From: Massariosphaeria phaeospora
Taxonomy: Eukaryota > Ascomycota > Dothideomycetes > Pleosporales
Direction of reading: 5' to 3'
Length of the DNA: 64,000 bases
NCBI GenBank assembly: GCA_011032825.1
Contig: JAADJZ010000033.1
Coordinates: 372,001 to 436,000, forward strand
In this document: positions 1-9,939 of the stretch, piece by piece
Position numbering within the stretch: position 1 is the first letter of the stretch
Layout of the letters: every line of letters begins with the position of its first letter
The notes under the pieces: model-generated
What the model was told of the DNA's origin: nothing
Seen by the model: only the letters and a program-made list of their open reading frames with translations
The model's database searches: none
Made by a program: the position numbers and the translations under genes

Positions 1-92
1 TCATAAATCAACTGGCTTTCCTCAACTACAACTCTGGCCCACTGCGTCTTCAAACACCTCATCCCCACCGCAAAACACGTCAATCATTCGCC

Positions 93-899
93 ATGCACTC
101 TCTTGCCTCCCTTCTTACGCCAGACGGTAAGCTCTCCACATCCGCTCGCTCCACTCCTCTCGCTGGCCGAGAGCAGTCTCTGCACAGCAAGCCCATCGTA
201 GTGGAACTCTGCAACCCGCGCCAAACCCGCATCAAAGACGTCACTGCGCTCCCCCTCGGGCTCCTCGAGCTATACGCGCCGCATCTAGCAGCGCGCGTTG
301 ACCACGCGTCCAACCGTCTGCGTCTGCGCATCCCCACCATCTTCTGGCCCACCGTCGACGATCACGAGATCCCCGCTCTAAACCGCGTGTTCGCGCACAT
401 GCGCCGCGTCGTGCTGACGCACGCCTGGAACTCCGCGCCCGCATACACCTCCGTCGAAGCCGGCGTGTCAACGTACCGCGCGCTGCAACTGCTGAGCCTG
501 CACGCCGCGGCCGAGCGTCTGCGCGCGCGGCTGCTGCGCGCGCTGGCGCTCGCGCCGCTGTCCGCCGAGGCCTTGCAGGTGCTGTGGCGCACGTTCCGGG
601 ACTCGCCCGAGCTGCCGGAATGGCTTAATGCTGTGGCGCGCAATGTCGCGGTGTTTGACTTGGTGCGGCGCGGGGATAGCTTGGTGCGGCATTTTTTGGA
701 GGGCGAGTTGGGACTGATGACGAGGGTGCAGGCGGATTATGTGGAGGGTGCGTATCGTGTGCATGGGGATGAGTGGCGGAAGTTGGGGGGTTGGGGGAGG
801 GTGGGGGCGAGGATAAGGGGTGTGGTGGTGGGTGAGATGCCGGTGGTGAGGATGCTGCATTGGGAGTATGTTCCGCCGTTTGGGGCGCATGATGCGTAG
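93..899 (+). CDS. Hypothetical protein, 268 aa, single exon
   Basis: I do not recognise this protein. The open frame starts at the ATG at 93, within sequence that looks like a short pyrimidine-rich leader, and runs without introns to a TAG at 897-899. The first 45 residues are polar. The middle (about 110-200) is Leu/Ala/Arg-rich and looks helical, with motifs such as LQLLSLHAAAERLRARLL and LPEWLNAVARNVAVFDLV. That arrangement, a short beta-like start followed by helices, vaguely recalls fungal BTB-like hypothetical proteins, but I see no diagnostic motif. Third positions are strongly G/C, as in the neighbouring real genes, which supports coding. No signal peptide or membrane segment is visible. 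Confidence 0.6.
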   Translation: MHSLASLLTPDGKLSTSARSTPLAGREQSLHSKPIVVELCNPRQTRIKDVTALPLGLLELYAPHLAARVDHASNRLRLRIPTIFWPTVDDHEIPALNRVFAHMRRVVLTHAWNSAPAYTSVEAGVSTYRALQLLSLHAAAERLRARLLRALALAPLSAEALQVLWRTFRDSPELPEWLNAVARNVAVFDLVRRGDSLVRHFLEGELGLMTRVQADYVEGAYRVHGDEWRKLGGWGRVGARIRGVVVGEMPVVRMLHWEYVPPFGAHDA

Positions 900-2182
900 G
901 TGGGGAGATAGACAGAGGGGGGGTGGTGAGTGGGTGGGTGAGTGAGTAACTCTGAGTGAGTGACTCCTCGCTTTGCTTCAGCTGTAGCATGCATGGTTCG
1001 CAAAGATCGAACTTTGTAGGTAGCTATGCTATCTACCTAGCATAGCGGCCTTTGGTAAACAAGCCGAAGTCTTGAATTTTGATCAAAAGATCACAACGCT
1101 ATAGACCCCCGTTAGACGGACGTTATATCCCCAACACATACCCTATTTATATAACATACATTGTAAAACTTCAACTTCAAGTGTGCACTGAAATCTTGCG
1201 TGAGCTCTCGCATTGGAGGTTTGCATATCTGGTACGCGAAATGTTTATTAGTTGAGTAGTAGGTGGTACATTGTTGAACAGCTACTATTTTTGTATATGT
1301 AATCGAATCGTATATACTATCAAAACCCGACACTACTAGTTCACGGCTCTTTTGTTGCATAGAAATACTAGCTAGCTGAGTGTAGTATACATACATATCC
1401 GTATAGAGTCTATCGCTTTACTACTGTTTCAACTGCCCTATCTCTATCTCGGATCTTGAAACTTAGCGCAAGTACGGGAGGAAGTGCCTTCTTCGCTACT
1501 ACGGTACTACGTCGCTGCACATATTTAAAGCCAAAACCATTACTAACACTACACCAGTTTGACGCAGTGCACGTACTGACGTTCTCAGCAGGTTGAGGTT
1601 CGGACTGTGCGGTGCTGTGCTGGGCTGTGCTGTGCTGGGCTGTGCTTTGTGTAGCTATGTCGGTATTATATGTCTACAATGATCGACTCTGTTCGAGAAG
1701 AGAATCAGCCCGACTGCCAGACAGACAGACATACAATGTGATTACAATCTGACTCATCTCATCTAAAACGACTTATTAGCTATATTAGATACACAATGTA
1801 CAGTCTGAACTAACAGTTCCAACCCAATCCGTTTCTAGAGTCTACATCGACCGTAATGCATTGTACATACACACGCATACGCACACGTCGTCATTGTACC
1901 GCACTGCATTACATTATACAGTGTCACTTTATATCCCACATCTCATGTACATCTCACGTATATCCCCTGCGTATATCAACACTGTCGATTCTCCACCATC
2001 TTTTCTTTCCTTCTATTCTTATCCCTATTCTTATCCCGATTCTTATCTCTATTCTTATCCCTACCCCTACGCCCTCCCTTCCATCCCTTCCATCCCCTCC
2101 ACTCCCTCCTCCATCGTCTGCATCTAAGTCGAGTCGCAAGTACTAAAGTAGTCCAAACAGACTAATTCCCGACCGATTCGCC
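900..2182. other. Intergenic region, 1.28 kb
   Basis: No convincing gene is present. The first 50 bases are a GT/GA-rich 3' flank. A small inverted repeat (GCTATGCTA / TAGCATAGC, 1023-1046) could form a 9-bp hairpin. Positions 1610-1650 hold a CTGTG/CTGGG-type simple repeat, and 2022-2078 hold about six imperfect copies of TTCTTATCCCTA. The last part is the promoter and leader of the next gene. Confidence 0.6.
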
Positions 2183-3583
2183 ATGCAGTCTACGATGCAG
2201 GAGGGTACGACACAGATGGTGACCGCGCAGCCTGGTGCTTCGCAGGGTGGTGGAGGAGGTTCGTGGTATGCGGAGAAGATCAAGGCGAGGAATGCGGGGT
2301 GCGAGAAGGTTGTTATTAATTTGGAGGATAGTGAGGATGAGGAGGGGGAGGAGAGCGAGAGCGAGGGGGAAGATGAGGATGAAGAGATGGGTGAGGAAAT
2401 GGGCGAGGACGAGGATGGAGAGGAGAAAATGGACATCGACGATGATGAGACGAACATCTCACACTTCGACGCCCTAACTCTGAACTCCTCCCCCTCCACA
2501 CCCCCCTCATCCACAAGCTCCTCCCCCAAACCACCCTCTCCCTCCCCCGAACAAATCCTCACCGCCCTCATCGCCCCCGTCCTTACCGCCCTCCACTCCC
2601 CCACCAGCACCCCCACCACCCTCTCCACCGCCGAAACCCGCCTCCTCTCACACCTGCACACCCACGCCCTCACCCCCACCACGCTCCCCCTGCTCATCCC
2701 CGCCCTCAACAACCGCCACGCCATCACCAACAAAATCGCCACCAACATCGGCCTGTACCTCGCGTTCGAGCACACGCCCGCCGCGGACATCGAAGCCATG
2801 CTCACGCACCTCTTCACGCAGGGCGACTGGGGCAATGTGACGTTTAACCGCGCTGTGGACGCTATTGCGCGGTTTAGGCGGAAGGACGGTGGTGGTGGTA
2901 GTGGGGGGAAGGCGGCGCGCCGCTGGCAGGATAGGCATAAGCGCAATGAGGCGGTCAAGCTGGCGCGCGAGCGCGAGCGCGAGAAGCGGCACCGCGAGGC
3001 TGAGCGCGCGAAGGCGCGCCGGTACGGCTGGACGGAGGAGGGGGGAGATGTGGATGCGGAGTTCCTGCCCGCCGGGTGTGCGTGCATCGCGGACGTGATT
3101 TTGGACGTGTATGGCATGGGCGTGGACGAGTACGTTGCGTATAGCGAGAAGGTGCGCGCGCAGCAGAAGAAAAAAGGGGGGAAATTTGACGCGATGAATG
3201 CAGAGCCGAGCAACTCTGAAAACGAAGGTTTCGACGCTGGCGCGGAGAACAAGCCGATCGTGCGTCTCCCGCCGTGGTCCGCATACCGCACTGCGCGTCG
3301 CCCAATCCTCGCACACATCCCTGAGGACGGGCCTAAAGTTGAGGGCCGCGACGAGCACATGTGGCCCAAGACGAAATCGTCAAGCCACTACTTGCTCGCG
3401 AAGCGGAAGAAGCGCGACAGGCCCGTCGTAAAGATGCCGCTCATCGAGGGTGAGGAAAAAGAGCCTGTGGTCGAGCTGGACAGGGCGGGTTCGTGCCGGC
3501 TGACGATGTCGAAGCGGAGTTACGATCGGCTTGTCGCGGTGCCGAGGAAGTTTGAGAAGAAGAAGGCGAGTGGGCCGGGGTGA
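2183..3583 (+). CDS. Hypothetical acidic/basic nuclear-type protein, 466 aa
   Basis: This is a single-exon gene from the ATG at 2183. The product is unrecognised but has clear architecture. Residues 50-92 are a Glu/Asp-rich acidic stretch, followed by a Ser/Pro/Thr linker (100-150) and a helical segment (about 125-235) with LLIPALNNRHAITNKIA. Residues 250-285 are a highly charged Arg/Glu helix (RHKRNEAVKLAREREREKRH) that probably forms a coiled coil or nucleic-acid-binding helix. The C-terminus is basic with KRKKRDRP (about 410), a plausible nuclear localisation signal. Acidic, basic and low-complexity blocks suggest a nuclear or chromatin-associated role; that is inference only. Codon use is strongly C/G-ending through the helical part. 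Confidence 0.65.
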   Translation: MQSTMQEGTTQMVTAQPGASQGGGGGSWYAEKIKARNAGCEKVVINLEDSEDEEGEESESEGEDEDEEMGEEMGEDEDGEEKMDIDDDETNISHFDALTLNSSPSTPPSSTSSSPKPPSPSPEQILTALIAPVLTALHSPTSTPTTLSTAETRLLSHLHTHALTPTTLPLLIPALNNRHAITNKIATNIGLYLAFEHTPAADIEAMLTHLFTQGDWGNVTFNRAVDAIARFRRKDGGGGSGGKAARRWQDRHKRNEAVKLAREREREKRHREAERAKARRYGWTEEGGDVDAEFLPAGCACIADVILDVYGMGVDEYVAYSEKVRAQQKKKGGKFDAMNAEPSNSENEGFDAGAENKPIVRLPPWSAYRTARRPILAHIPEDGPKVEGRDEHMWPKTKSSSHYLLAKRKKRDRPVVKMPLIEGEEKEPVVELDRAGSCRLTMSKRSYDRLVAVPRKFEKKKASGPG

Positions 3584-3730
3584 AAGATACGATCCGGCCG
3601 GGGAGCTGGTATTCTGGTTTTCTTGCACGGAGATGGGCTGGGACCATGGTCGTTGATATCTTGCGTTGTTGTTAGCAAGCATTCGATCTGTTTTTTGTAG
3701 CTTGATATTCCAGGCTATATGTAGAAACTT

Positions 3731-3834
3731 CATCGCTTACTGTTTAATGTATATTGTGTTCTCTCATCGCGTACTGTTTGATACATGTTGTGTTCTCTTC
3801 ATCGCTTCCTGTTTAATGTATATTGTGTTTTCTC
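3731..3834. repeat. Minisatellite, three 34-35 bp copies
   Basis: Three tandem copies begin at 3731, 3765 and 3800. Each starts with CATCGC, continues with a variant of CTGTTTAATGTATATTG and ends in TGTTCTCT. They lie in the 3' flank of the acidic protein gene and differ at a few positions. Confidence 0.85.
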
Positions 3835-4003
3835 AACTCAAAATGCTCGTTTCAATATAACACCGGACTTGCCATTAAACCGCATCGCGTTATAGGCACA
3901 CCATTTGAGTCACTGATTGTAGGAATTAATGTTTAGTGTGATTTCTGTGTGATCTGTCTGTGCTGCGAGTTGTGGAGGCTGGCGAGCAAATTGGGCGTGG
4001 GAC

Positions 4004-4822
4004 TTACTCATGTTCGAATTGCTCAAATGTGGTTGGCTTGCCGCTGTATAACACGCGTGTACAGACTAAAATGCATGAGTGAACTGAATCTTGATCAGCC
4101 TGGATTGTAGGCAGGCAGAATTTACTGTAGAAAGAAGGCTGGCGATAATAACTTGCTTTAGTAAAGGTAGATATCACGTCACCTGGAATGGAGCCAAATG
4201 TTAATATTACTATGTCAAATAGTGAAGATGGGTTTTGCTTACATTCAGAGGGCCGGAATCTAGTACCAACATTTGAATTCACCACTTCATGTAGCTGACG
4301 CACCGTACGTCTCTGAATTGAACTGTCGAGGTCGGTATCTAGCGTAATAACCAGCCGTCTGAATTGCAGATGCAGGAGGACGAGCACAAACGGCGGAATT
4401 TTCCTAGCCGAGCTTTCACGCCCCTTATCGATTGTAAAATCGGCACCAACGCAATAGGGAGGTTCGTTGAACTTTGCAAGCTCTTCCACTACATTTGGCT
4501 CGCCTTCTGGCGCGTCGGCCCACGGCGCCTCGAGCACAACGTCTCGCACTGAAGCAAGGGCACCGTGGATTTCGGTTTCGGTTTCGACTTTGATCACACA
4601 CGGTTGGTTCTCGTTCATGGCCTTCAGAAAACGCTGAATGCCCTTGATGGCCCAGTGTTCTAGCTCTTGATGGATTTGCTTGCAGGAAAGGAAGAGACCG
4701 ACGTAATTGCTCGGGGGCGTCGCTAGTAGGATTCCGGGAGCGATGAAGCTGTAGATTTGGAGACGGAGCTCGGCCGGCAGGTCAAGAAGAGGACTGTAGT
4801 TTACGTCCGGAACTTGGTCCAT
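4004..4822 (-). CDS. F-box-like domain protein
   Basis: The open frame starts at the ATG at 4822 (MDQVPDVNYSPLLDLPAELR) and stops at 4004. Residues 12-30 match the short F-box-like motif (LLDLPAELRLQIYSF) common in fungal hypothetical proteins, followed by a helix with LFLSCKQIHQELEHWA. F-box proteins usually link a target to SCF ubiquitin ligases, but the target is unknown here. Positions 4183-4242 form a perfect 60-nt intron candidate (GTAAGC donor, TTAACAT branch, CCAG acceptor). It keeps frame and has no stop, so the protein is 252 aa if spliced and 272 aa if retained. A GTAAGT donor-like sequence overlaps the stop codon, so a further 3' exon is possible. Confidence 0.65.
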   Translation of the reverse strand: MDQVPDVNYSPLLDLPAELRLQIYSFIAPGILLATPPSNYVGLFLSCKQIHQELEHWAIKGIQRFLKAMNENQPCVIKVETETEIHGALASVRDVVLEAPWADAPEGEPNVVEELAKFNEPPYCVGADFTIDKGRESSARKIPPFVLVLLHLQFRRLVITLDTDLDSSIQRRTVRQLHEVVNSNVGTRFRPSECKQNPSSLFDIVILTFGSIPGDVISTFTKASYYRQPSFYSKFCLPTIQADQDSVHSCILVCTRVLYSGKPTTFEQFEHE

Positions 4823-5362
4823 GGATGCGGACCCTACTTAGACATTACTTGGTATGCTAGATACAACAAGGCTTTGTAAAGATAAAGGTAAACTGTGTAC
4901 CTGTCGCTAGAAGCACCTGTACTGTAAAAAGGATTGCCCAAGCTAGGAATCTTCGGCGATGAATTTTGCCAGGGGGTGTGTGTTCTCTCAGCAGCAGAAG
5001 TTTGACTGTCTGAACTGGACGTTGTTTCGTATCTTGCGAGATTGTCGTGTCTTGCGCAGTGGATGATGCGGTTTAGGGCAGAGCCGCTTACATAACTAGC
5101 ACGGATCAGCTGGTGACGTCTCCCCGGGGCTGAGGCGGACTAACCACCCCGGCCCAGAGTAAATTGGGAGCTCATTTAATCAACAAGCTGCTGCCTCGCA
5201 CCTGCTGCCATCGACTGCTTTTCCATCGAACCGTATCGCGCGATCACTCACGCTGTAGTCATTTGTTGCGCTTAATCAGCCTTTCGTGCCGCAGACCCGC
5301 GACTGCCCAGGTCCCGAATTCGTCGCATCCGACTCCCGCAAACACCGCAAACACCGCGCAGC
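4823..5362. other. Shared divergent promoter region
   Basis: This 540-bp stretch separates the minus-strand F-box gene from the plus-strand syntaxin gene. I see no coding signal. It contains a CpG-rich block near 5100-5160 and a C/A-rich leader just before the syntaxin ATG. Confidence 0.5.
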
Positions 5363-6524
5363 ATGTCCAGCGGCTACCAGCAGTACGGCGGAAACCCCTA
5401 TGGCCAGTCCGAAGCTGGCTACGGCGGATCGAACCCTTATGGAGGTACTCAGGAAGCTTCCAATCCGTATGGCGGCGCTGTAGGTTTTCCCTAGCGCGCA
5501 GTTTGCGCGACAATCGTAGCTACATGCCATCTAACCTAGCCCAGCCGGTCGACCAGCAACTGAACCCGCCCCTACCACCGCTCAACCAGGGCGACTCTAC
5601 CTACTCCCAAGCTTCGCAGTACTCACAGCCAGCCGCGCTGCCCACCCACGGTAGCGCGCCCTTGAGCCAGCAGGACTTCCTCGCGCGCATCGACGGAGCC
5701 AAGGGCCGGATCACCCAGCTCAGCTCCAACATCCGCGACATCGCGAGCATACACCAGCGCATGCTGTCGTCGCCCGATGACCGCTCTACGGCCCAACTGG
5801 AGGGCATTGTCTCCGACACGCAGATACGCAACACGCAGATCAAGGACGAGATCAAATTCCTGGAGCGAGACGCTGCGCGCGAGCCCAGCAACAGCTTGAA
5901 AAGGGGGCAGGTGGAGAACTTGAAGCGGTCGTTCAAGACGCAGCTGGAGGGCTTCCAGAAGGAAGAGTCCGACTACTCCAAGCGATACTGCGAGGCCATT
6001 GCCAGGCAGTACCGGATAGTCAACCCGGAGGCCACGGATATGGAAGTCCAAGAGGCCGCAAATGCCAACTGGGGCGACGAGGGCATCTTCCAACAAGCTG
6101 TAAGTTCTGTCCTGATATCTAGTGCTGCTCTGAATACCCTCGGCTGACATGGATACAGCTCAAGAGCAACCGAAGCGGCCAGGCCTCAAGCGTCCTGGGA
6201 GCAGTCCGCGCACGTCACAACGATATACAGCGCATCGAGACCACGTTGGGCGAACTCGCTCTGCTGTTCACGCAATTGAACGAAGCGGTTGTCTACCAGG
6301 AGGAGCAAGTTGCCGTAATAGACGAGGGGGCTGAGCGAGTAAAGATTGATACCGAGGGGGGAAACGCACATCTGAGCAAGGGCATCGTATCTGCAAGACG
6401 AGCCAGGAAGCTCAAATGGTGGCTTTTGTTTGTGGTGGTTCTCATCCTCTGCATCATTGGCCTCGCACTTGGGCTGTGGTTTGGGGTGGGAGGGGGAAAG
6501 CCGAAGAAGGACAACGCGCAGTAG
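5363..6524 (+). CDS. Plasma-membrane t-SNARE, syntaxin Sso1/Sso2 type
   Basis: Three exons (5363-5479, 5545-6099, 6159-6524) give 345 aa; every junction keeps frame. Introns have CTAAC or CTGAC branch sites. The ATG at 5363 is chosen because the longer open frame upstream is not in the spliced frame. The N-terminus carries three NPYG repeats in a Gly/Tyr/Gln-rich tail. Next comes a helical Habc-like region (about 85-215). The SNARE helix (about 240-300) contains LFTQLNEAVVYQEEQVAVID, with the Q of YQEEQ in the expected zero-layer place. It is followed by the basic ARRARKLK and one membrane anchor, WWLLFVVVLILCIIGLALGL. Family knowledge: Sso-type syntaxins pair with Sec9 and Snc v-SNAREs for exocytosis. 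Yeast Sso1 is about 290 aa; the extra length here is the N-terminal tail. Confidence 0.88.
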
Positions 6525-7710
6525 AAAGACGAGCAGTACGAGGATGACTGGGCATGGAAATGCACACAACGTGTTGCATGGGATAGGTTCGATGGGCGGT
6601 GGTTGTGGGAAGTGCAGCCAGTGGCGCACACAAACGCCACGGCTGAACACTGGTGGCATTTGGGAATCTAGGGTTATGAAGAAGCGATCTACTAATATTA
6701 ATGGGCGTTGAGTTTTGCAGATTGGCGTGTATGCGGGCGGTGTTATGGAAGTATCGTAACTACTGTACCTACAGTTCAGTGCTGCTTACGAGCTTGTTGA
6801 CCAACAATGACGGTTCGTATCTAACATTGTCTCTCAAGTTTCCCTGTCTTCTAGTGCTTACTCCTCACAATTGAGGCCCGAGGTGGGTGCCCGACGCTGA
6901 TTGAACAGGCCACGCACTCTGCAAGTAAGTCAAGGCAAGCAAGAGGGATTCGGGCGGCTGCTCTGCTGTGGCACAGGCAGGAGGCAGAAGGAGGAAATTG
7001 TGCCTGTCCCAGCGCGGCGGCGAAGGCAGGCACAAGTGGCACGTCGTGTTTCGCGCACAATCCACACGAGCCCCAGCGCCAGCATTGCATTCCGAGTCCG
7101 ATACGCAAAATTGATGACGACGGATGCATTTCAAACAGCAAGATTCTGCCCCGCGCTGCTGTCCAAACAATCGACACGACGCGGCCCATCGGATCGCCAG
7201 CAGGGCAAACAGCTACGCGGCCGCGGTCTTGGCTGCAGCTTAACTTGCATCGGCAACGCCTCGCCGCTTCTTTTCTTGGAAACATGGTCAACGCCCCCGC
7301 GCCCAGCCCGCCAATCACAAGCCCGTCCGCCGATGCACCGTGGATGCGACTCCCCGATCGAAGGCGGGCTGCCCTGGCGTGGCGTGACGTGACGGCGGCG
7401 ACCAAAGCCAGAGGCAGCTGCAGCTGCAGGCAAAGGTGGTGCTCAGTAAAACCCGCGCCTCCCCCAGCCCGCCACCTCGCAGCTCAACCTCTCCTGTCTG
7501 CTACATAGCCGGTGTTGTGCGCCTCTTCTCCCTCGGACAATCTTCTAATTGAAAGCCTTTCTTACACTCGTTTGTTTGGCGTGTCTGCGTTACGGTCGCT
7601 TTCAAAGTGGAACAGTACCTTTTTCTTCGTCCTCCCAACCTCGGACGTCTGCGGAATTCGCCCCTTCGCCTGTCCTGGCAGTATTTCGACTCGCAGAAGC
7701 TACCATCATC
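6525..7710. other. Intergenic region, 1.19 kb
   Basis: The first 200 bases are the syntaxin 3' flank. The rest is GC-rich sequence upstream of the GH72 gene. Open frames on both strands here (for example 6901-7392) have no domain and overlap one another, so I do not call a gene. The stretch 7440-7710 is pyrimidine-rich and probably holds the promoter and leader of the GH72 gene. Confidence 0.5.
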
Positions 7711-9235
7711 ATGAAGACGTTTACTTTTGCGGCTATATCCAGCGCCCTCGCTGCATCCGTGGCCGCTTCGCCATCGGTTGCGAAGCGGGCGATAGCTCCG
7801 GTAACTGTCAAGGGCAATGGCAAGTCTCCCGACATCTAGCTACATCTGCGGGAGTACGTGAGAGCTCTAGCTAACAGTCTTGCAGCCTTCTTCGCCGGCG
7901 ATCAGCGCTTCTACGTCCGCGGTGTCGACTATCAGCCAGGTTAGACTCCCCGCCGTCTTTTGGATACATGGCAAGCTAACAAGTTTGCAGGAGGAGAGGC
8001 AGACGCCAAAGACCCCATCGCCGACGCGGCCAACTGCAAGCGGGATCTCGAGAAGTTCAAGGACCTCGGTGTCAACACGATCCGAGTCTACACTGTCGAC
8101 AACACTGCCAACCATGACGAGTGCATGAACGCCCTCGCCGACGCTGGAATCTATCTCGCCCTCGACGTCAACACGCCAAAGTATTCGATCAACCGACTGG
8201 AGCCCGAGATCTCCTACAACAAAGTCTACTTACAGAGCCTTTTCGCCACCATCGACGCTTTCGCAAAGTACGACAATACCTTGTTGTTCTTCTCTGGCAA
8301 CGAGGTCATCAACGACGATGCTACGACCTCCTGTGCACCTTTTGTCAAGGCCACCACCCGCGACATGAAATCGTACATCAACGCACGAAACTACCGCAAG
8401 ATTCCTGTTGGTTACTCAGCAGCCGACGTGGACAGCAATCGCATCGAGATGGCAGATTACATGAACTGTGGTCCCGATGCCATCCGCAGCGACTTCTTCG
8501 CCTTCAATGATTACTCGTGGTGCTCTCCATCGTCGTTCAAGACATCTGGGTGGGACAAAAAGGTGGAGACTTTCAAAGACTACAGTCTTCCACTCTTGTA
8601 AGTATCGCATGCCTGTTGATTTCGTTCGCCTGCTGACTCTCGCTAGCTTGTCCGAGTTCGGTTGCATCAAGAACCCGCGTGACTTTGGAGAGATTGAGGC
8701 CCTATACGGCGACGACATGACCGCTGTTTACTCTGGTGGCCTCGTCTACGAATATTCCGTGGAGAAAGAGCCCAAGTACGGACTGGTCACAATCGATGGT
8801 GACAGCCGTACAGAGACAGAGGACTTCCAGCTCTTGAAGGCCGCTTTTGCAAAGTCCAAGGCACCTACCGGCGATGCCGGCTACAAGACCAACGGCCAGG
8901 CATCAAATTGTCCTGACAAGTCGACCAACTGGAACGTTACAATTGCTGCCGACCAGCTGCCAGCCCTCCCACCTGGCACGGACGAGTACTTCAAGAATGG
9001 CGCCGGAACTGGACCGGGTCTACAAGGCAGTGGTAGCCAGACCGCAGGCTCGAAGACTACTAATCTGTCATCTGCTGCCGATGGTGCCGTCACTTCTGGC
9101 GCTGGCACTGGCGCTAAGCCCGAGGGCACCAAGGGCGCTGCTGCATCCGTACACGCTCCGGAGTTTTCGCTGACTCCTGTGGTGTGTGGGCTGGTAGTCT
9201 TGGTCTCTACTCTCTTCGGCGCGAGCCTCATCTAG
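7711..9235 (+). CDS. GPI-anchored beta-1,3-glucanosyltransferase, GH72 (Gel/Gas family)
   Basis: Four exons (7711-7819, 7886-7939, 7991-8597, 8647-9235) give 452 aa. The first intron has a GC donor (G|GCAAGT); it is the only splice that rebuilds the conserved VKGNAFFAGDQRFYVRGVDY start. The protein has a signal peptide (MKTFTFAAISSALAASVAAS), a GH72 domain (about 30-330), a Ser/Gly/Thr linker, and a hydrophobic C-terminal tail typical of a GPI signal. Catalytic glutamates are E159 in SGNEV and E260 in LSEFG, matching the E160/E261 pair known in Aspergillus Gel1. I see no Cys-rich CBM43 module, so it is the short Gel1-like class. The enzyme splits and re-ligates beta-1,3-glucan chains at the outer face of the plasma membrane and in the wall. 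Confidence 0.95.
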
Positions 9236-9939
9236 GGCGGACTCGGTGGTGGCGGACGACCAGCACATTTTCCCGCATTTACGATTATTAAGCAGCTGGA
9301 TACACGGATAGGCTCTTTCTGGATTATGTTTCCTCGATAATCTTCGTGATACTATGGAGTATGTCTTCGGGTCTTGGGCGTTGGTAGGCTGGGGGGTTCG
9401 GAACGAGCTGACCTGGCGTTGCTGTATGGAGCTTTCTGTGGACAAGGCTGCATGGAGCTGAGCTGTAATACATACGGAGCATAGATATAAGCGCTGCTCT
9501 AGGAATATAGAACTTTCTTCGATGCATACACTAGTTTTGGTGCACTGGACTCGGTGATGTGTAGATGAGGAGATTCGACTAATCAATAGCGAGTAGTCTC
9601 AGCCTGATCTAGGCCCACAGTAAGAGAACACTATAAGATAAACAATAGCTGCCTTTACTCTAAAGAACTTACGTTACACTTGAGCAAGGATGAGATGAAA
9701 CTGTAAACGTGATGTGTAGATAGTCTCGCGAGGCCCGGGCGCGGTTGCAGTAGCGGGCGATCAGCTGGCGCGCTAAGTCAGCGGGGTCTTATCGATTAAA
9801 GTTGATGTCCATTGAATTTCGCGAAGTTACATCACCTTCTGCGGCGCAAAGCCTACTTCTTTCTTTCTCCTCAACTCTTCCAACATTCCATTTCCTCTTT
9901 TCGATTCCTTACCTATCCTACCTATCCTACCATACAATT
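9236..9939. other. Intergenic region, 0.7 kb
   Basis: This holds the 3' flank of the GH72 gene and the promoter of the GTPase gene. A pyrimidine-rich tract with CCTATCCTA repeats (9910-9932) ends eight bases before the GTPase ATG. I see no gene. Confidence 0.5.

Noticed and set aside
6901..7392. 163-aa plus-strand frame between syntaxin and GH72 genes
   Set aside because: Overlaps open frames on the other strand of similar length, has no domain and lies in a GC-rich promoter.
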